A stretch of DNA of 64,000 nt from Brachionus plicatilis (taxonomy: Eukaryota; Rotifera; Eurotatoria; Ploima; Brachionidae), in NCBI GenBank assembly GCA_010279815.1, contig QEOQ01000707.1, positions 652,888 to 716,887 on the forward strand, given 5' to 3'. Below are positions 52,601 through 64,000 of the stretch, one piece after another. Positions within the stretch are counted from its first letter, which is position 1, and every line of letters begins with the position of its first letter. The notes beneath the pieces were generated by a model. That model was given only the letters and a program-made list of their open reading frames with translations, did no database searches and was not told the origin of the DNA. A program made the position numbers and the translations under genes.

Positions 52601-55208
52601 AAAAGGAATCGAGTGTGACAAAATCAATAACCCATTTAGTTACATCAAAAAGTGAGGAAGAATATGACAAAAATGCATGTAATATTAAGAAATATTGTTT
52701 AGTTAGCACTAATAATTCGATTCTCTAATGCTGCATGCAAATATATAGCAAATAAATTTCTCATGGGATAAGAAAAAGTAATTTTGAAAGTTAATTTTAA
52801 ATAGAAGTATTTTACTGATTAATTAAAAAAGTTTTTCTGTATTTATTTCCAACAACCTACTATTTAAATTAATTGCACTTAAAAATTTTTCATAATTAAC
52901 CTGTCAAATTAGGAAACGTTTTTTAAAAAACAGTAGTAGTATAACTTGAAATTAGCTGAAACTGAAACTTATATTAATTAGCAAAAAATGTCAAAGTCTT
53001 AGAATATAAATAATTAATCAAAAAAAATCAAATGATATGTAAACAATTTTATTAATTTGAACAATAGTTAAAAATTTTCGTAAAGTTTTTTTCAGAAAAT
53101 AAATTAGAATTCATTAAAAGACGTAATAATCTGCTGTCGAATTTTAAAAGAAAACCTAAACTAATCTTCAAAATCGAAAGAAAATACAGTAAACGAGTTT
53201 TGTGACACGTTTTTTATTTTTTTTTATTTGAATTCTTAATGTGCAAAATTTAAACTCTTGAGACCATTTCAAAGCATTGTTTAGATCCTCTTGTAGCACT
53301 TTCCGGTCTGTCAAGTTTTTATTTATTGTCATTATTTTTAAAATTTTCAGCGAACAGTTTTGAGAAATGCTAAATGACCTCCTCTAGATTTGTTGCGCAC
53401 GACTTGCTCGGCACAAAAAAGAGCCAGAGTTTATAAAGTTGAATTTTAATCGATAACTTATCAAAATAGTTTTTAAAAGTTTCTCTTTTATTTGTCTTGA
53501 GCGTAGAAGAGAACGCGGTGATCTTATTCAGTAATTTAAAATCGCATAGAGGTAGGAAAGTGTGAATTGACATCCGAGACCATCAATGAGACAAAGGTTG
53601 TAAGGTTCAGTTGGTGCAATAAGAGGGCACAATCCGAAATTTACGGCTCGCTACATTAACGATTTTCATTATTTTTTTGATTCCAAGGTTAATCAACAGG
53701 CTAGTGCCCATGCCTCAAGAGATTGGTTAACAATTCATTCATTTAAATTCATTAAAAATAATTATATTAAAAAAAAAGTTCGACATAAAAATTTTTCAAT
53801 TTATAAAAAAAAAGGAGCTATTGATTACATTGCTATTTGAAAAAATTTAAAAACAAGGTATTTAAGTTGAATAATTCAAATTTTGAAACTAAATCTATAA
53901 AAATCAAGTTAATGTTTTTGATAATTGAAAGTTTGAATGTTGAAAACTTCAACATTGATCTCTTGATCACAAAGCAATTTATTAATCTTGAATAAAAAAT
54001 CTCAAATGTTTTTTCACCACATTTCGATTTGACCATCGGTTCTATTAGATTATTGCAGTTACTTAAATTATAATTCAAATTTCTTGAGTCATTTTTATTA
54101 AGCCTCTCTTTCAAATTTAAAGAAAAATTGTAATAAAAAAGAAAGATGATTTTGAAAGAAAAAGTAAGATGATTTTCATTCGGTCCACAATGCTACTACT
54201 ACTAAATAGAAGAAATAAATCCATTTCTTTACTTTTATTTGATGAAATACGGTAATATTTTTCAAGGTATAGATGTGAGCGACAGAGGCATAGCCAAAGA
54301 GAGACTGAGGGGTTCTCAAGCTCCGTTCGTTAGATCGTTCATCATTTAAAATAAGTGAGAGACTTATTGATACGCTTTTACTAAAGAATCAGAAAAAATT
54401 ATTTTTTAGTTTTCTTGATATACATTAAGGTACGTGACTTATATTCAAATTCCTTCTGATTAATAATGAGTGGTAATAAACAAGGGAACACGGTAAATTG
54501 AGGAATATTACTTAATTACTTATTTTTTGTTGACATTCCTAATTCTTAGTTAATGCTGTTTAATTATTAACTTATTTTTTAAAAGCTTAATATTAAAAAT
54601 TTTATTTTTCAATTTAATATCTAATTCTGATAATCTTTCAATTTTAAAAATATTCCTTAAATTTAAATCTTGTTTTTGATTTTCATTAATAAATTTAAAT
54701 ATTTTAAAATGTTTATGTTTATTAACTTTGGCAAATTACTTTGTTTTCACTATCAACTTATTAGAAAAGCTTTAAATTCATATTTTCATATGATCTATTT
54801 CACTTAACATAATTAAAATAAATTTAAATTTTAATAAAAAATATAAATATCTTACGTAAAAAGCATCTATATAAGCCTCTTGAGATTGATCTAATCAAAA
54901 AATTTGATTTATTTTTAAGAAGAAACATCATGCTAAAAAATGTCACAAAATTTTAAAAACAAGTAAATAAAAATATGTTTTAGCAAAAAAAAATAGATCT
55001 AACATTTCTTAATAAATTAATCAATTAATTTTAACAAACCTTTGAGCATAAATCAAGCACCCCTTGAACTTGTATTTAAAATAAAAAGTTTTCTTTCTTT
55101 TGAAACCGAATTTCAAAACGCTGCAAATATACTTGTACTAGACAAATAAAAATTAATTTACAATTTTTCATGAGGCAAAAATTCTAAATTTTTAATTTAA
55201 TATTTAAA
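49610..55208. other. Receptor 5' region and intergenic spacer
   Basis: The receptor's signal-peptide exon should lie upstream of 49609 on the minus strand (it must end in phase 1). No exon was securely found. A LINE relic is called at 53220-53580. A GC-richer stretch around 54275-54345 matches nothing recognised. The rest is AT-rich up to the TopBP1 start. Confidence 0.4.
53220..53580 (-). pseudogene. Non-LTR retrotransposon ORF2 relic
   Basis: Shifting minus-strand frames read KLWLFFVPSKSCATNLEEVI, HFSKLFAENFKNND, then LTDRKVLQEDLNNALKWSQEF. The first two resemble the linker between endonuclease and reverse transcriptase of LINEs (W.F..P....NLEEV..HFSKLF). The last resembles the LQ.DLN.L..WS..W segment after the YADD motif. 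The YADD box itself is not present. It is broken and compressed. Confidence 0.45.
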
Positions 55209-58200
55209 ATGGCAAATCCACTACTACAATTAAGATTTTATAAAGACGAAACTTTAAACTCGAAAAATGCTGATAAACTGAATGAACTGTACAATCTCTT
55301 TAAAGATGACAATACCAAATGGATATCACGGCAGGAATGCTTGAATTTAAAAAGTGGCGAAAATTGTATATTTGTTTTTTGTAAATTTGAAGGCGCCGCA
55401 TTCGAGCATGTAAGAAACCTCAATTCTAGGTAGTTCTTTAGTAAACCCAGTCTAAAACTGATTGTTATTTTTTTTAATTAGGATAGTAAGCGCTGCGTGT
55501 ATGCTTCATACTTTTAATAAAAAGAAAAAATTACCCAGATCGATTATACCAATATATTCCTCGTCGATGCTGGATCTAAATATTTGCTGCTCCAACATGG
55601 AAAAGAAATTAAGAGTAAACAAACAAAAAATATTTAAAAAAAAAATTTATTTTCTTTAATAAGGAAGAAATTTACAGTAAAGTTGAAATGATGAGAGGAA
55701 AAATAAGCAAAATTTTTACCGAAAATGTCACTCATTTGGTTACTACAGAAGTTGGCTCGGCCAAATATCATGTAAACTTATTCAGCAAATTTAAATAAAT
55801 AAAAAATCAAAATAAAATACCCTAAAATTTTAATTGAGAAAAATTTAAAAAGGCTGCTGGTAGCATGAAACTACCGATTATGTTGGCCGATTGGGTTATT
55901 GAAGTTTGGAACGAAGCTGAAACTGAGTAAATGAAGAAAAAATTGAGAAAAAAAATTTATTCTTTTTTTTTACTATCAGAGATGTTCATGCCACTGATGC
56001 AAAATTTTTAAAATATAAATGTCCAATATTCCACAAATTAATAATTTGTGCATCTGGTTTTAACGAAGAAACCAAAAATAAAATAAGATCTATAGTGGAT
56101 TCAGAAGGTGGTACCTACCGTGGAGATTTAGTGTGTGGCACTACAACTCATTTAGTTCTCAACGAGCCCAAGGGCACCAAGTATGATCATGCCAAATTGT
56201 GGAAAATAAATGTTGTAAAATCTGAGTGGATTTACGAGTCTATAAAGGCCGGCTATTGTTTGCCTGAAAAGGACTTTATTTTGGTGAGCGAAAATCAAAC
56301 GTCGACACCAAGTGAAAGCCGCATTTTGCCAAGCAAGACCAAAAAGATACCAGACATAGACTTGAGTGTAATTAATCACTTAAATAACACGAATGCCAAT
56401 TCGACCAAGTTTGTTAACGAGACAGAAAATAGGACAGGTCTGAATCAGTCAACAAGTATGCTGCTGAATAATACAGCGGCCAGTACTAAAAATTGTACCA
56501 AACCAATGAGTAATTATTCAGATTTGGTTAAAGAACTTAGTTCGATTGGAAAAATAAAACTAACTCTTTTGGATGGAATTGGGGTAATTGAATAAATCAA
56601 ACAATAAAATATTAAAAGATTTATGCTAGATTTTTTGTGAAATAACAGACCCAGTAGTAAGTGAGAAGATAAAAAAAATTTGTAACCTTGGTGGTGCAAT
56701 ACGTTTTGACGAATACAACTCGGATGTGACTCATGTAATTGTAAATCAAGTAAATGAACAAAAGTGTAAATCATACATTGAGCTAAATCCAGAGTATGAA
56801 TTTAGATTTTTTTATTTTTTTAAATAATTTTTATTTTTGTTTTCAGAATAAATATTGTGACCATAGACTGGTTGATCGATTCGTGTAAACAAAATCAATT
56901 GGAAGACTGTAAAATGTATTGTGTGTATAAAAATGCACTAAATTCAGTAAAAACTCCTAAAAAAAGGTAAATACTGTTAAATATACTTGAAGTCTAGGAA
57001 AAAAATTCAAAGCACGAAAAAAAAAAAATTTTAGCTTCATGAATATAAATTAAATACAAAAAATTAAATACTAAATTTAAAAACAAAATTTTTAATTAAG
57101 TTTTGGATTTTTTTATCGATTTTTATGTATCGTAAAATATGCTACAAATTACAGGACACAAATATCTTAAAATTTTGTTATATAAACTGATCTTAATTTG
57201 GTAGCAGGGATTGATAAACTAAAAAGAATTTAAATTCAAATTTAATACAAATTTTTAAAAATTAAATTTTAATTGTTAAAAGCAAAAATTTTAAATTTAG
57301 TTGAAAAATTTAACAATTAAATGCTAAAATAAAAATTTTTAATTATTTTTAAAAATTCTTATAATTGATATTAAAGGATTTGTTTATGGTTCGTAATTTT
57401 GGAAATTTTTTCTTCTCAAAAAACAACCAAGTAGAATTAAGTTATTTAATCTTAACGCTTTTTGGTGTTATATACAAATTTAAAAAAGTTTTTTAGAGGT
57501 TCAAGTTTAAAAAAATACGGTGATTTATTATCTTTTTAGCAATATTACTGAATATAATTTAACATGCATTATTTATGATATGATTAATAATCAAAATAAA
57601 CCGTCTTATTTATTCTAAATTTTCTTAAAAAAATTTTTAAATAATTTAAAGAAAAAAAAATTTTAATATGATCAATTTAGAAAATATTAGAAAAAAGGCA
57701 AATGCTGATACAGTGCTTTTATAAAAGGTCCAGACATCACAAACTTAGGCTTAATTACGTAATATAAACTTTTTTTCTAGCTAACGTAATCTTACGTGTC
57801 GGTTAGGATATTTAATTTAACGAAAAATTACTTAAGCTTAGATTAAAATACGCCTAACTTTTAGTAAAATCGTTCCCAAATGCTTACGACCTAAAAAATG
57901 AGGATTTTGGTAAGAAAAATGTAAAACTGGCTTCTTAAATAAAATATTTAATTAATTTTATTATGAAAAATTAAAAAAAATTTCAACATTCCATACAGCT
58001 TCTAACTTAATTTTACGAAAAGTTACATAAAAGAAATTTTTTTTGCAATTTAACTGTCTTATAAAAATGTTTGAAAAATAAAAATATCTTTTTTTCTTTT
58101 CTTATATCACCCAATATTTATTTTGGGTGAGGAAAGAAAAAATATATATAATCAATTTTAAAAATTTTAGCTTGTATAATGAGAGAAAAAACATAAACTA

Positions 58201-61200
58201 TAAAAAAATCAAAAAGAGATAAAACATAAATTATATAAAAAATAACTTAAAATAAGACAAAATGTTTTTCAACTAATAATGATAAAAATTTGTTATAATA
58301 CCTTTAAATTTAAGTGAAAAAGTTAATTCGTCTTTTTGCACAAAGATTTTAATTTTGCTTTTTTGGTTAGATTTTTTTTAAAACTAAAGCTATTTTATTA
58401 AAAAACTAAAAAACTAAAATGATTAAAAAAAATTCTATTTTGAATGTATGTTTTTTATCCTTTTAAAAAATTTGTTATATGTTTTATTTTCTTTATTTAT
58501 GTTTTTTTATCTTTTTAAATGTTGCGTTCTACCTGACTCATTTATTTTCTCAAATAACTTGACCAGCACTTAAATAGATTCAATAAAAAAAGGAGACATA
58601 AATCAATTCCATTGATCATATTTAAAGTTCTAATGAGTTAATCTTGTAAGTTAATTTCTTGAACAAAAAAAAATCTTTGACTTACAACACTTATTGGAAA
58701 AAATATAGTTTCAATCTTTTCTGAATTAATTAATTTAACAACATGATATTTTTATCATTCAAACTGATAAATATAATTAATTTATAATTTACCCACATTT
58801 ATCATGCATGGAAAATTTTGCCAATAATTTTGTCAACTAAAATGGTACTTTTAACAGGAATAATTATTCTTGATCGGGGATGGAGATTAAGAAAGCATTT
58901 AAATGTGAATCTAAACAAACAACTTCATAAAATAAAATTTTTTATTTTTTATTTTTAAAAATGTGAACTTAAACATAAAGTTAAATATTATTATTTCAAA
59001 AAGGAAAACAAAACATAAAAACCCTAAATAAAAACTAATTATTTATTTTTGCAAACTATTATTGAATCATACAAATTATTGTTGGTAAACAGAGTGACTG
59101 TAGCATTGGCGGAGTCATTTCTTTTAGTTGTTTAAGTGAAAAAGAATCTTATTAATTTTACCAAATATTTACAAAATTGGTTAAAAATTAGTGTGTGAAC
59201 TATTTTACTTAGTAAACTTGATTCAAGCACTTAGAACATGACACCGCCAATCTTTTTCCGTTTACCAAAACTGATAAAAATAACAATATAGTTTCGTAAA
59301 CAGTGAATAAACATAAAGAGCGATAAATTGAAAGAGCCAAAAAAAAAAGAAAAGCAGATCCATGTTATGAACGAGGTTATTTTATTTCTATGTTTATTTT
59401 TTGTTTATATCAAAGTCACATTTTTCTTATGTTAAAATTGACTTTTTTTTACTCTATTGACTTGTTTTATAAAAATTTATGAAAAAACAAAAATAAAATT
59501 TTGTTTATGCTTGATTCACTGTTTATGTATTTCTCTAATCCTCACCTCTTGGTCAAAAACATAACCAAACAAAACTTTTAACAAAACTTTACCAAATTTC
59601 AAGGTAAATGTTAAGATCAATAAAAAAAAATCGCCTTTCAAAATATTTTGATCATAAAAAAAGTCAGGCAAATGACCAGTCGATTACAAAATTGATTTAT
59701 ATCTAAATTTTAATTTTATTTGAAAAATATTTATTAATTTAAAAAAATCCAATTTATGTCCAAAATTATAATGACCATCTTTTAAGAGCCCGACCACTTA
59801 AGCCAGTGTTCAATCAATCGTCGAGCAATCAAACATTAGACTCAGACTTAAACGACTGTCTATCACAGTACTTGAATATCGAAGCTGCACTAGTAAAGCC
59901 ACCAGTGGAACCAACCACCAAGCCTTTCCAAACAAATACCCCTATCAGACAGCCGAGTTCTTTATCCTTTAAACTTCAACAATACCAGCAGCAGAAGCAA
60001 GCTACACCGAAAGCTGACACAACTCTTAGACAACAAGATAATTTGGATGTAAGCAAAATTAATGAAATATTTTCCAACAAAAAATTTGAGATAACCGGCT
60101 TTGACCGCGAAGAACGTGAATCAATAGAAAAAATTCTGATCCAAAAAGGTGCATTAGTTGTACCATCTAATGACATGGACGCCACTGAATTGCCCATGAA
60201 TTTAGGCGATGACCAGTCTGACTTTAATCTTTTTCCACTAATAACCTCAAACCCAATACCTCATAAAAATCCTGCCACTGTCTACTGGATGAAAAAGTGC
60301 TGCGAATCGAACCAAATTCTTCCTCTAGATTCGGACATTTTTTTTCAACCCGTTCCTCGGTACAACACAGACGCACCTCTGACCAACTGTGTGATTACCA
60401 TCAGTGGCTACGCTCAATACGAAAAAGACAACATAGCCAATTTGTGCAAGCTGCTTGGTGCTCATACACAGCCTTCCCTTAGTCTAAAAAAAACCGCTGA
60501 CATCCAAGTTAACACTCATCTAATTTGCAAACAAGCTTTGGGACCAAAGTTTATAGCAGCCAAGACCTGGAACTTGCCAATAGTTTGCGCCGAATGGGTC
60601 ATCGATTGCTGTGTGAGCGGCATGAGAGCCGACGAGAGCAAATACAGCGTGGACAGTCAAGAATTAGTGCAAAAAGATTTAATTGACGCTTTGGCAAAGA
60701 TCAGACACCAAAATGAGAACATGTGCACCAACAGCAGCTACAATTCAAAAGCTGGCAAAAGCATTAATTCTCCCACCAACGAAACAGACCACAACCCAAA
60801 CGATTCAAGCCTTTCAATGCACAATGAGTCCAAAAAAATTAGACTGGACGAGGATCTGGACCAGACCAGAGAAGTTGGCTTCAAAGCACTTAACGATTCA
60901 AAATTCAAAATTCCCGACCAATCTCCGGCCCTTGTCTTTCAAACACCGCAAAATCCGCGCCTAAAGGAGCTGCGCCGCAGCGAGGTCATGCCACAGCCGG
61001 TCTCCCCAACTGCTGAAAATACCAAATTCAGCACTCCTGTTTGGATGAAGCCAAGTACCAATGTTGATTTTAAATTCAAAAATTTAGACTGTGACAGAGC
61101 TCTGGAAATGCTTAAAACGCCCGAGGCTTCCAAGACAAAATCGAAAAAGCCCGAGACCCCTCTGTGCGAGTTGTTCACCAATGCCATTCACATTGCGGCG

Positions 61201-62268
61201 GAAAAGTCCAAAAATTCCGAGTACTGGGCAAATTGTTATGAGAGTCCGGCATTCGAGTACTCGTTTCAGAGAAGTAAGAGAGAAAATTTGGCCAAAGTTC
61301 AGGAACAAAACGAGTTTATTCAGCCTACGCCGCGCCAAACCAGACTTGTCCTCAAAAACTGCAGGGTCTATGTGAGTCGAAAGTTGGCCAAAATGCAGAC
61401 CGACTTGTACAAAATAGTGGAGTCGTTGGGCGGTGATTTTTTCTGGACCTATAACTCTGACGTCACTCATTTTGTCTACAGTGGAGACATTGGTGACAAT
61501 GTCAAAGAGCTCAAGACTGCCATTGATGATAAAAAATTGATTGTTTTGCCAGACTGGATTTATGCATGCAATGAGAGTCAAACTCACCTAGACGAGGCTA
61601 GTTACCTAATTTACAGGACTAGTGAGCAAGATGAAGAATCAGATGATATGAGCCATGAGACAAAGGTAAATCAGACAGAGGTAGAAAGCGAACAAAATCA
61701 GGTTGATATCAAGCGAGCTTTTTTGGATAAGCTGCAAGACAAATTGGCAAGTTTCAAAAGTGTGAATACCAGCCGCAAAATAGGCCGCAACAAATCCGAT
61801 GTAAACAGATCGGACTTGACTGATTTTGGTGAAAATCGCAGCGACATGGATGATGAAACTGCTCTGTTGCAAAATTTTCAATTCAATCAAATGAATGAAG
61901 ATGATGACTTGGATCTGAATGACGATGGTGATAGTTCCAAGCGGAGGCAAATTAAGCGCAAAGCAATGCCGTCCTGCAGCGATGAGGGCCAAGTGGCCAA
62001 AAATTTTGACCAGAATTCACAGGCTTCTCCGTCTTTGCTGAGCAAGGAAGCCAAAAAGAGTGCTTCGAATGTTATTCCGCATTCACAAATTCAGGTTACT
62101 TATTGGAAAGATGATAGTGGGCCGATGAATGCGCCAAATTTTGCGCCAACTCAGAATAAAATGAATACCAGACAAAGAAGTGGAAAAAATGAGGCGAACA
62201 AGAGCTCTAAGACTGATGCGATCGCTGAGCGTATCATGACTGCAGCTAGAGCTGCCAAAAAAAATTAA
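55209..62268 (+). CDS. TOPBP1: TopBP1 / Mus101 / Dpb11 homologue (1301 aa, eight exons)
   Basis: TopBP1 is a nuclear BRCT-repeat scaffold for replication initiation and ATR checkpoint activation. Exons are 55209-55429, 55482-55614, 55664-55771, 55853-55926, 55980-56583, 56630-56793, 56847-56966 and 59787-62268. All junctions are in phase and total 3906 nt. Domains with approximate residues: BRCT0 and 1 (1-180; EVGSAKYH, LADWVIEVW), BRCT2 (190-275; EGGTYRGDL, SEWIYESI), BRCT3 (372-460; GGAIRF, DWLIDSC), BRCT4 (574-664; VYWMKKCCES), BRCT5 (672-763; WVIDCCVSGMRADES, the family RADES) and BRCT6 (995-1090; SLGGDFFWTYNSDVTHF, DWIYAC). Near 1244, QVTYWKDDSG resembles the Trp-containing core of the ATR-activating domain. 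The protein stops about 57 residues later, without BRCT7/8 (human is 1522 aa). AATAAA follows at 62395. Confidence 0.93.
56967..59786 (+). other. TopBP1 intron 7 (2.8 kb)
   Basis: This is the only long intron of the gene (donor AG|GTAAAT, acceptor TTTTAAG before 59787). It is AT-rich with no ORF. A possible inverted-repeat element lies at about 59089-59274 (TGGTAAACAGAGTGACTG against CGCCAATCTTTTTCCGTTTACC). A CACCCAA...TTGGGTG hairpin is at 58108-58129. Confidence 0.6.
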
Positions 62269-62394
62269 TTAGAAATTTATTTTGGTGGCAGTTAAATGGC
62301 GACTATTTTTTTTAATTTTTTTTTCTCGGGCTTAATTAGTTTGTAAGCATTACTTTTTTTTAAATGCTTTACCTTTAATACATGACTTTGATTT

Positions 62395-62400
62395 AATAAA
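62395..62400 (+). terminator. Polyadenylation signal AATAAA of TopBP1
   Basis: A canonical AATAAA lies 127 nt past the TopBP1 stop. It supports the stop at 62268 as the true end of the gene. Confidence 0.6.
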
Positions 62401-62909
62401 ATATTTGAATATTTTTTAATTATTTTTTATTTCCTAAAGGAACTTGTTTGCTATTTAATTGATCAAAAATAAATTTTATCATACTTTTGATTTTTATGGT
62501 CAATTAAAATTGAGTGTCAATGGGTTTGGATTAGTGTTGGTAATCGACTGATAAAATTTTAAAATCTATTTTACAATTAGCCAAAATTTTTACATAAATT
62601 TTTCAGAAATAACAAAAATTTGTTATAAATTAGATTATTAATTTTATTTATGGTAATTTGCAGCAGAAAAAGCGATTTTAAAAATTCTAACAAATTAAAT
62701 TTATATTATTACCGTAAATACTTACAAAGAGTTACGTGCACCAAAACTTAAACACCAAATTTTAGTAATGCATTAGTGAGCATATACACCATGTTTCAAA
62801 TATTTATCCTAAATTTTTTAATTTTTATTAAATTTTTTAAATCAATTTTAAAGGTAAAGCGTCATGATGTTTTCAACTCTCGTTTTTAAAGAATTTTTTT
62901 TCATAGAAA

Positions 62910-63147
62910 ATTTATAGTAAATTTTAATAGGCAATAAATTGACCAAATTTTTTAATTCTCCTTAAATCTCTAAAAAAAGAATCAAAATATCAAAATATTT
63001 TTTTAAGAAGATATAGAAATATAGAAAAAAATTATTAATGGAAAAATAATCTTAGAATTTTTTTCAGAATAATAATTTATAGTAAATTTTAATAGGCAAC
63101 AAATTGACCAAATTTTTAAATTCTCCTTAAATCTCTAAAAAAAGAAA
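62910..63147 (+). repeat. Direct repeat of about 72 bp, two copies 164 bp apart
   Basis: Copies at about 62910-62981 and 63075-63147 share TTTATAGTAAATTTTAATAG, AAATTGACCAAATTTTT and TTCTCCTTAAATCTCTAAAA with only a few differences. This suggests a local tandem duplication of about 165 bp. Confidence 0.65.
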
Positions 63148-63344
63148 ACTGCAATTGAATACAATTTACTTCAAGAGTAAATGAAATGTAAATAATTTTG
63201 ATCAATTTATTTTAATAAAATTTTGAGTGTTTTTTTTTTAAATTTTTTTATTAAAGTTTGTTACATAAAAATTCTACGAGTATTTCTATGAATTTTTTTT
63301 TAAAAATGTTTTCTAATAGTTTTATTAATATTAATCTGAATCTT

Positions 63345-63455
63345 GGTCTTACGTCCTTATAAGAACGACGTACGAGTGGCGACCTGATTGAGATGTACAA
63401 GATTGAACACAGAATTGATGATATTCAATGGCTAGCTCCACTTGTTAGCAAATAG
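63345..63455 (+). pseudogene. LINE reverse-transcriptase C-terminal relic
   Basis: One plus-strand frame reads RRTSGDLIEMYKIEHRIDD, then IQWLAPL, then a stop. This is the RR.RGDLIEMYKI..GID....W..PL segment that follows the reverse transcriptase in CR1/Jockey-type LINEs. It is GC-richer than its surroundings and has a stop just upstream. It is probably from the same family as 26060-26255, which ends just before this segment. Confidence 0.6.
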
Positions 63456-64000
63456 TCTAATTTGTAATTAAAAAAATTTGATTTTATGTTTTTATTTTTA
63501 ATTCAGATAAGTTGAACCATTACTGGAGTCTATATGGAGATAGTGTTTGCCTCAAAATAATTACTTTTTAATTTAAGCATAAATTTTTTATTGTTTGAAA
63601 AATGTTGACTAAATGGTTACAATTTTATTAGTAATTGTCGACCATTATGAAGAATTAAACTTTTGATTTAAATTTTTCAAAAATTAATTTTAAACAATAA
63701 AACAATTTTTTTTAATTTTAATAAATAGATTCTGATCATTCTAAATATTAATGTATATTTTGCTAATTTAAACTTTATCTATTGAAAAAAAAAATCCAGA
63801 AAATATTTTTTCCATAAACCAGAATTAAACTTAGAAATTATTAAAAATATCAGCTAAGCAAATAAATAAGAAACTTATGATATTTAAAAATAATTTAAAT
63901 ATATTCATCTTCTAGAATTTAAAAACATTCAAGTCATTTAGAAAATTATTTGACAAAGGTGTACCAATAATTGGTTTTTTATGTAAACCAATTTTTTGAG

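Larger units (their letters stand above)
62269..64000. other. TopBP1 3' UTR and right-hand flank
   Basis: The 3' UTR ends near the AATAAA at 62395-62400. Beyond it are a duplicated block (62910-63147) and a LINE relic (63345-63455). No BRCT coding sequence or other gene was found to the end of the window. Confidence 0.6.

Noticed and set aside
53833..54114. 93-codon minus-strand frame upstream of the receptor gene
   Set aside because: Considered as a receptor 5' exon or separate gene. It has no signal peptide or recognised domain and has AT-rich composition.
61084..61992. Minus-strand open frames inside the TopBP1 last exon
   Set aside because: They are antisense shadows of a well-supported BRCT coding exon.

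Overview
This is an AT-rich animal nuclear genome (about 78-80% A+T by eye). It carries spliced genes with GT-AG introns and metazoan-specific families: supervillin, a Ly6/three-finger protein, p38 MAP kinase, a Cys-loop nicotinic receptor subunit and TopBP1. Nothing in it looks bacterial. Introns fall into two classes, one of about 42-60 nt and one of several kb loaded with transposon debris. That pattern, with the low GC and N/K/S-rich proteins, suggests a small-intron invertebrate (perhaps a spiralian such as a monogonont rotifer); this taxonomic guess is weak.

Layout. 451-29487 (-): 5' half of a supervillin-like gene in at least eight exons, running off the left edge before the gelsolin/villin domains. 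29488-34728: intergenic. 34729-35211 (-): a compact three-exon gene for a secreted or GPI-anchored Ly6/three-finger protein, too fragmented to show as a long ORF. 37959-43620 (-): a complete seven-exon p38 MAP kinase (361 aa). 44876-49609 (-): a nicotinic acetylcholine receptor alpha-type subunit, complete except for the signal-peptide exon. 55209-62268 (+): a complete eight-exon TopBP1 homologue (1301 aa) with BRCT0-6 but no BRCT7/8. 62269-64000: 3' flank with a LINE remnant.

The long introns and spacers hold several families of short inverted-repeat elements. These include hAT-like MITEs with exact 8-bp target duplications, a GGTWTTG-ended MITE family, foldback elements, and a mariner-like element carrying a strikingly GC-rich 8 x 22-bp minisatellite. 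There are also relics of non-LTR reverse transcriptase and a Mutator-like transposase.

The genes are not an operon and are mostly unrelated in function: cytoskeleton/adhesion, stress signalling, synaptic signalling and DNA-damage checkpoint. One possible link is that Ly6 proteins of the lynx type modulate nicotinic receptors, and such a gene lies on the same strand about 10 kb from the receptor. Three protein-level oddities deserve checking: loss of the P+1 Thr and Trp in p38, a loop-A deletion plus a 9' Val in the receptor, and the missing BRCT7/8 in TopBP1.
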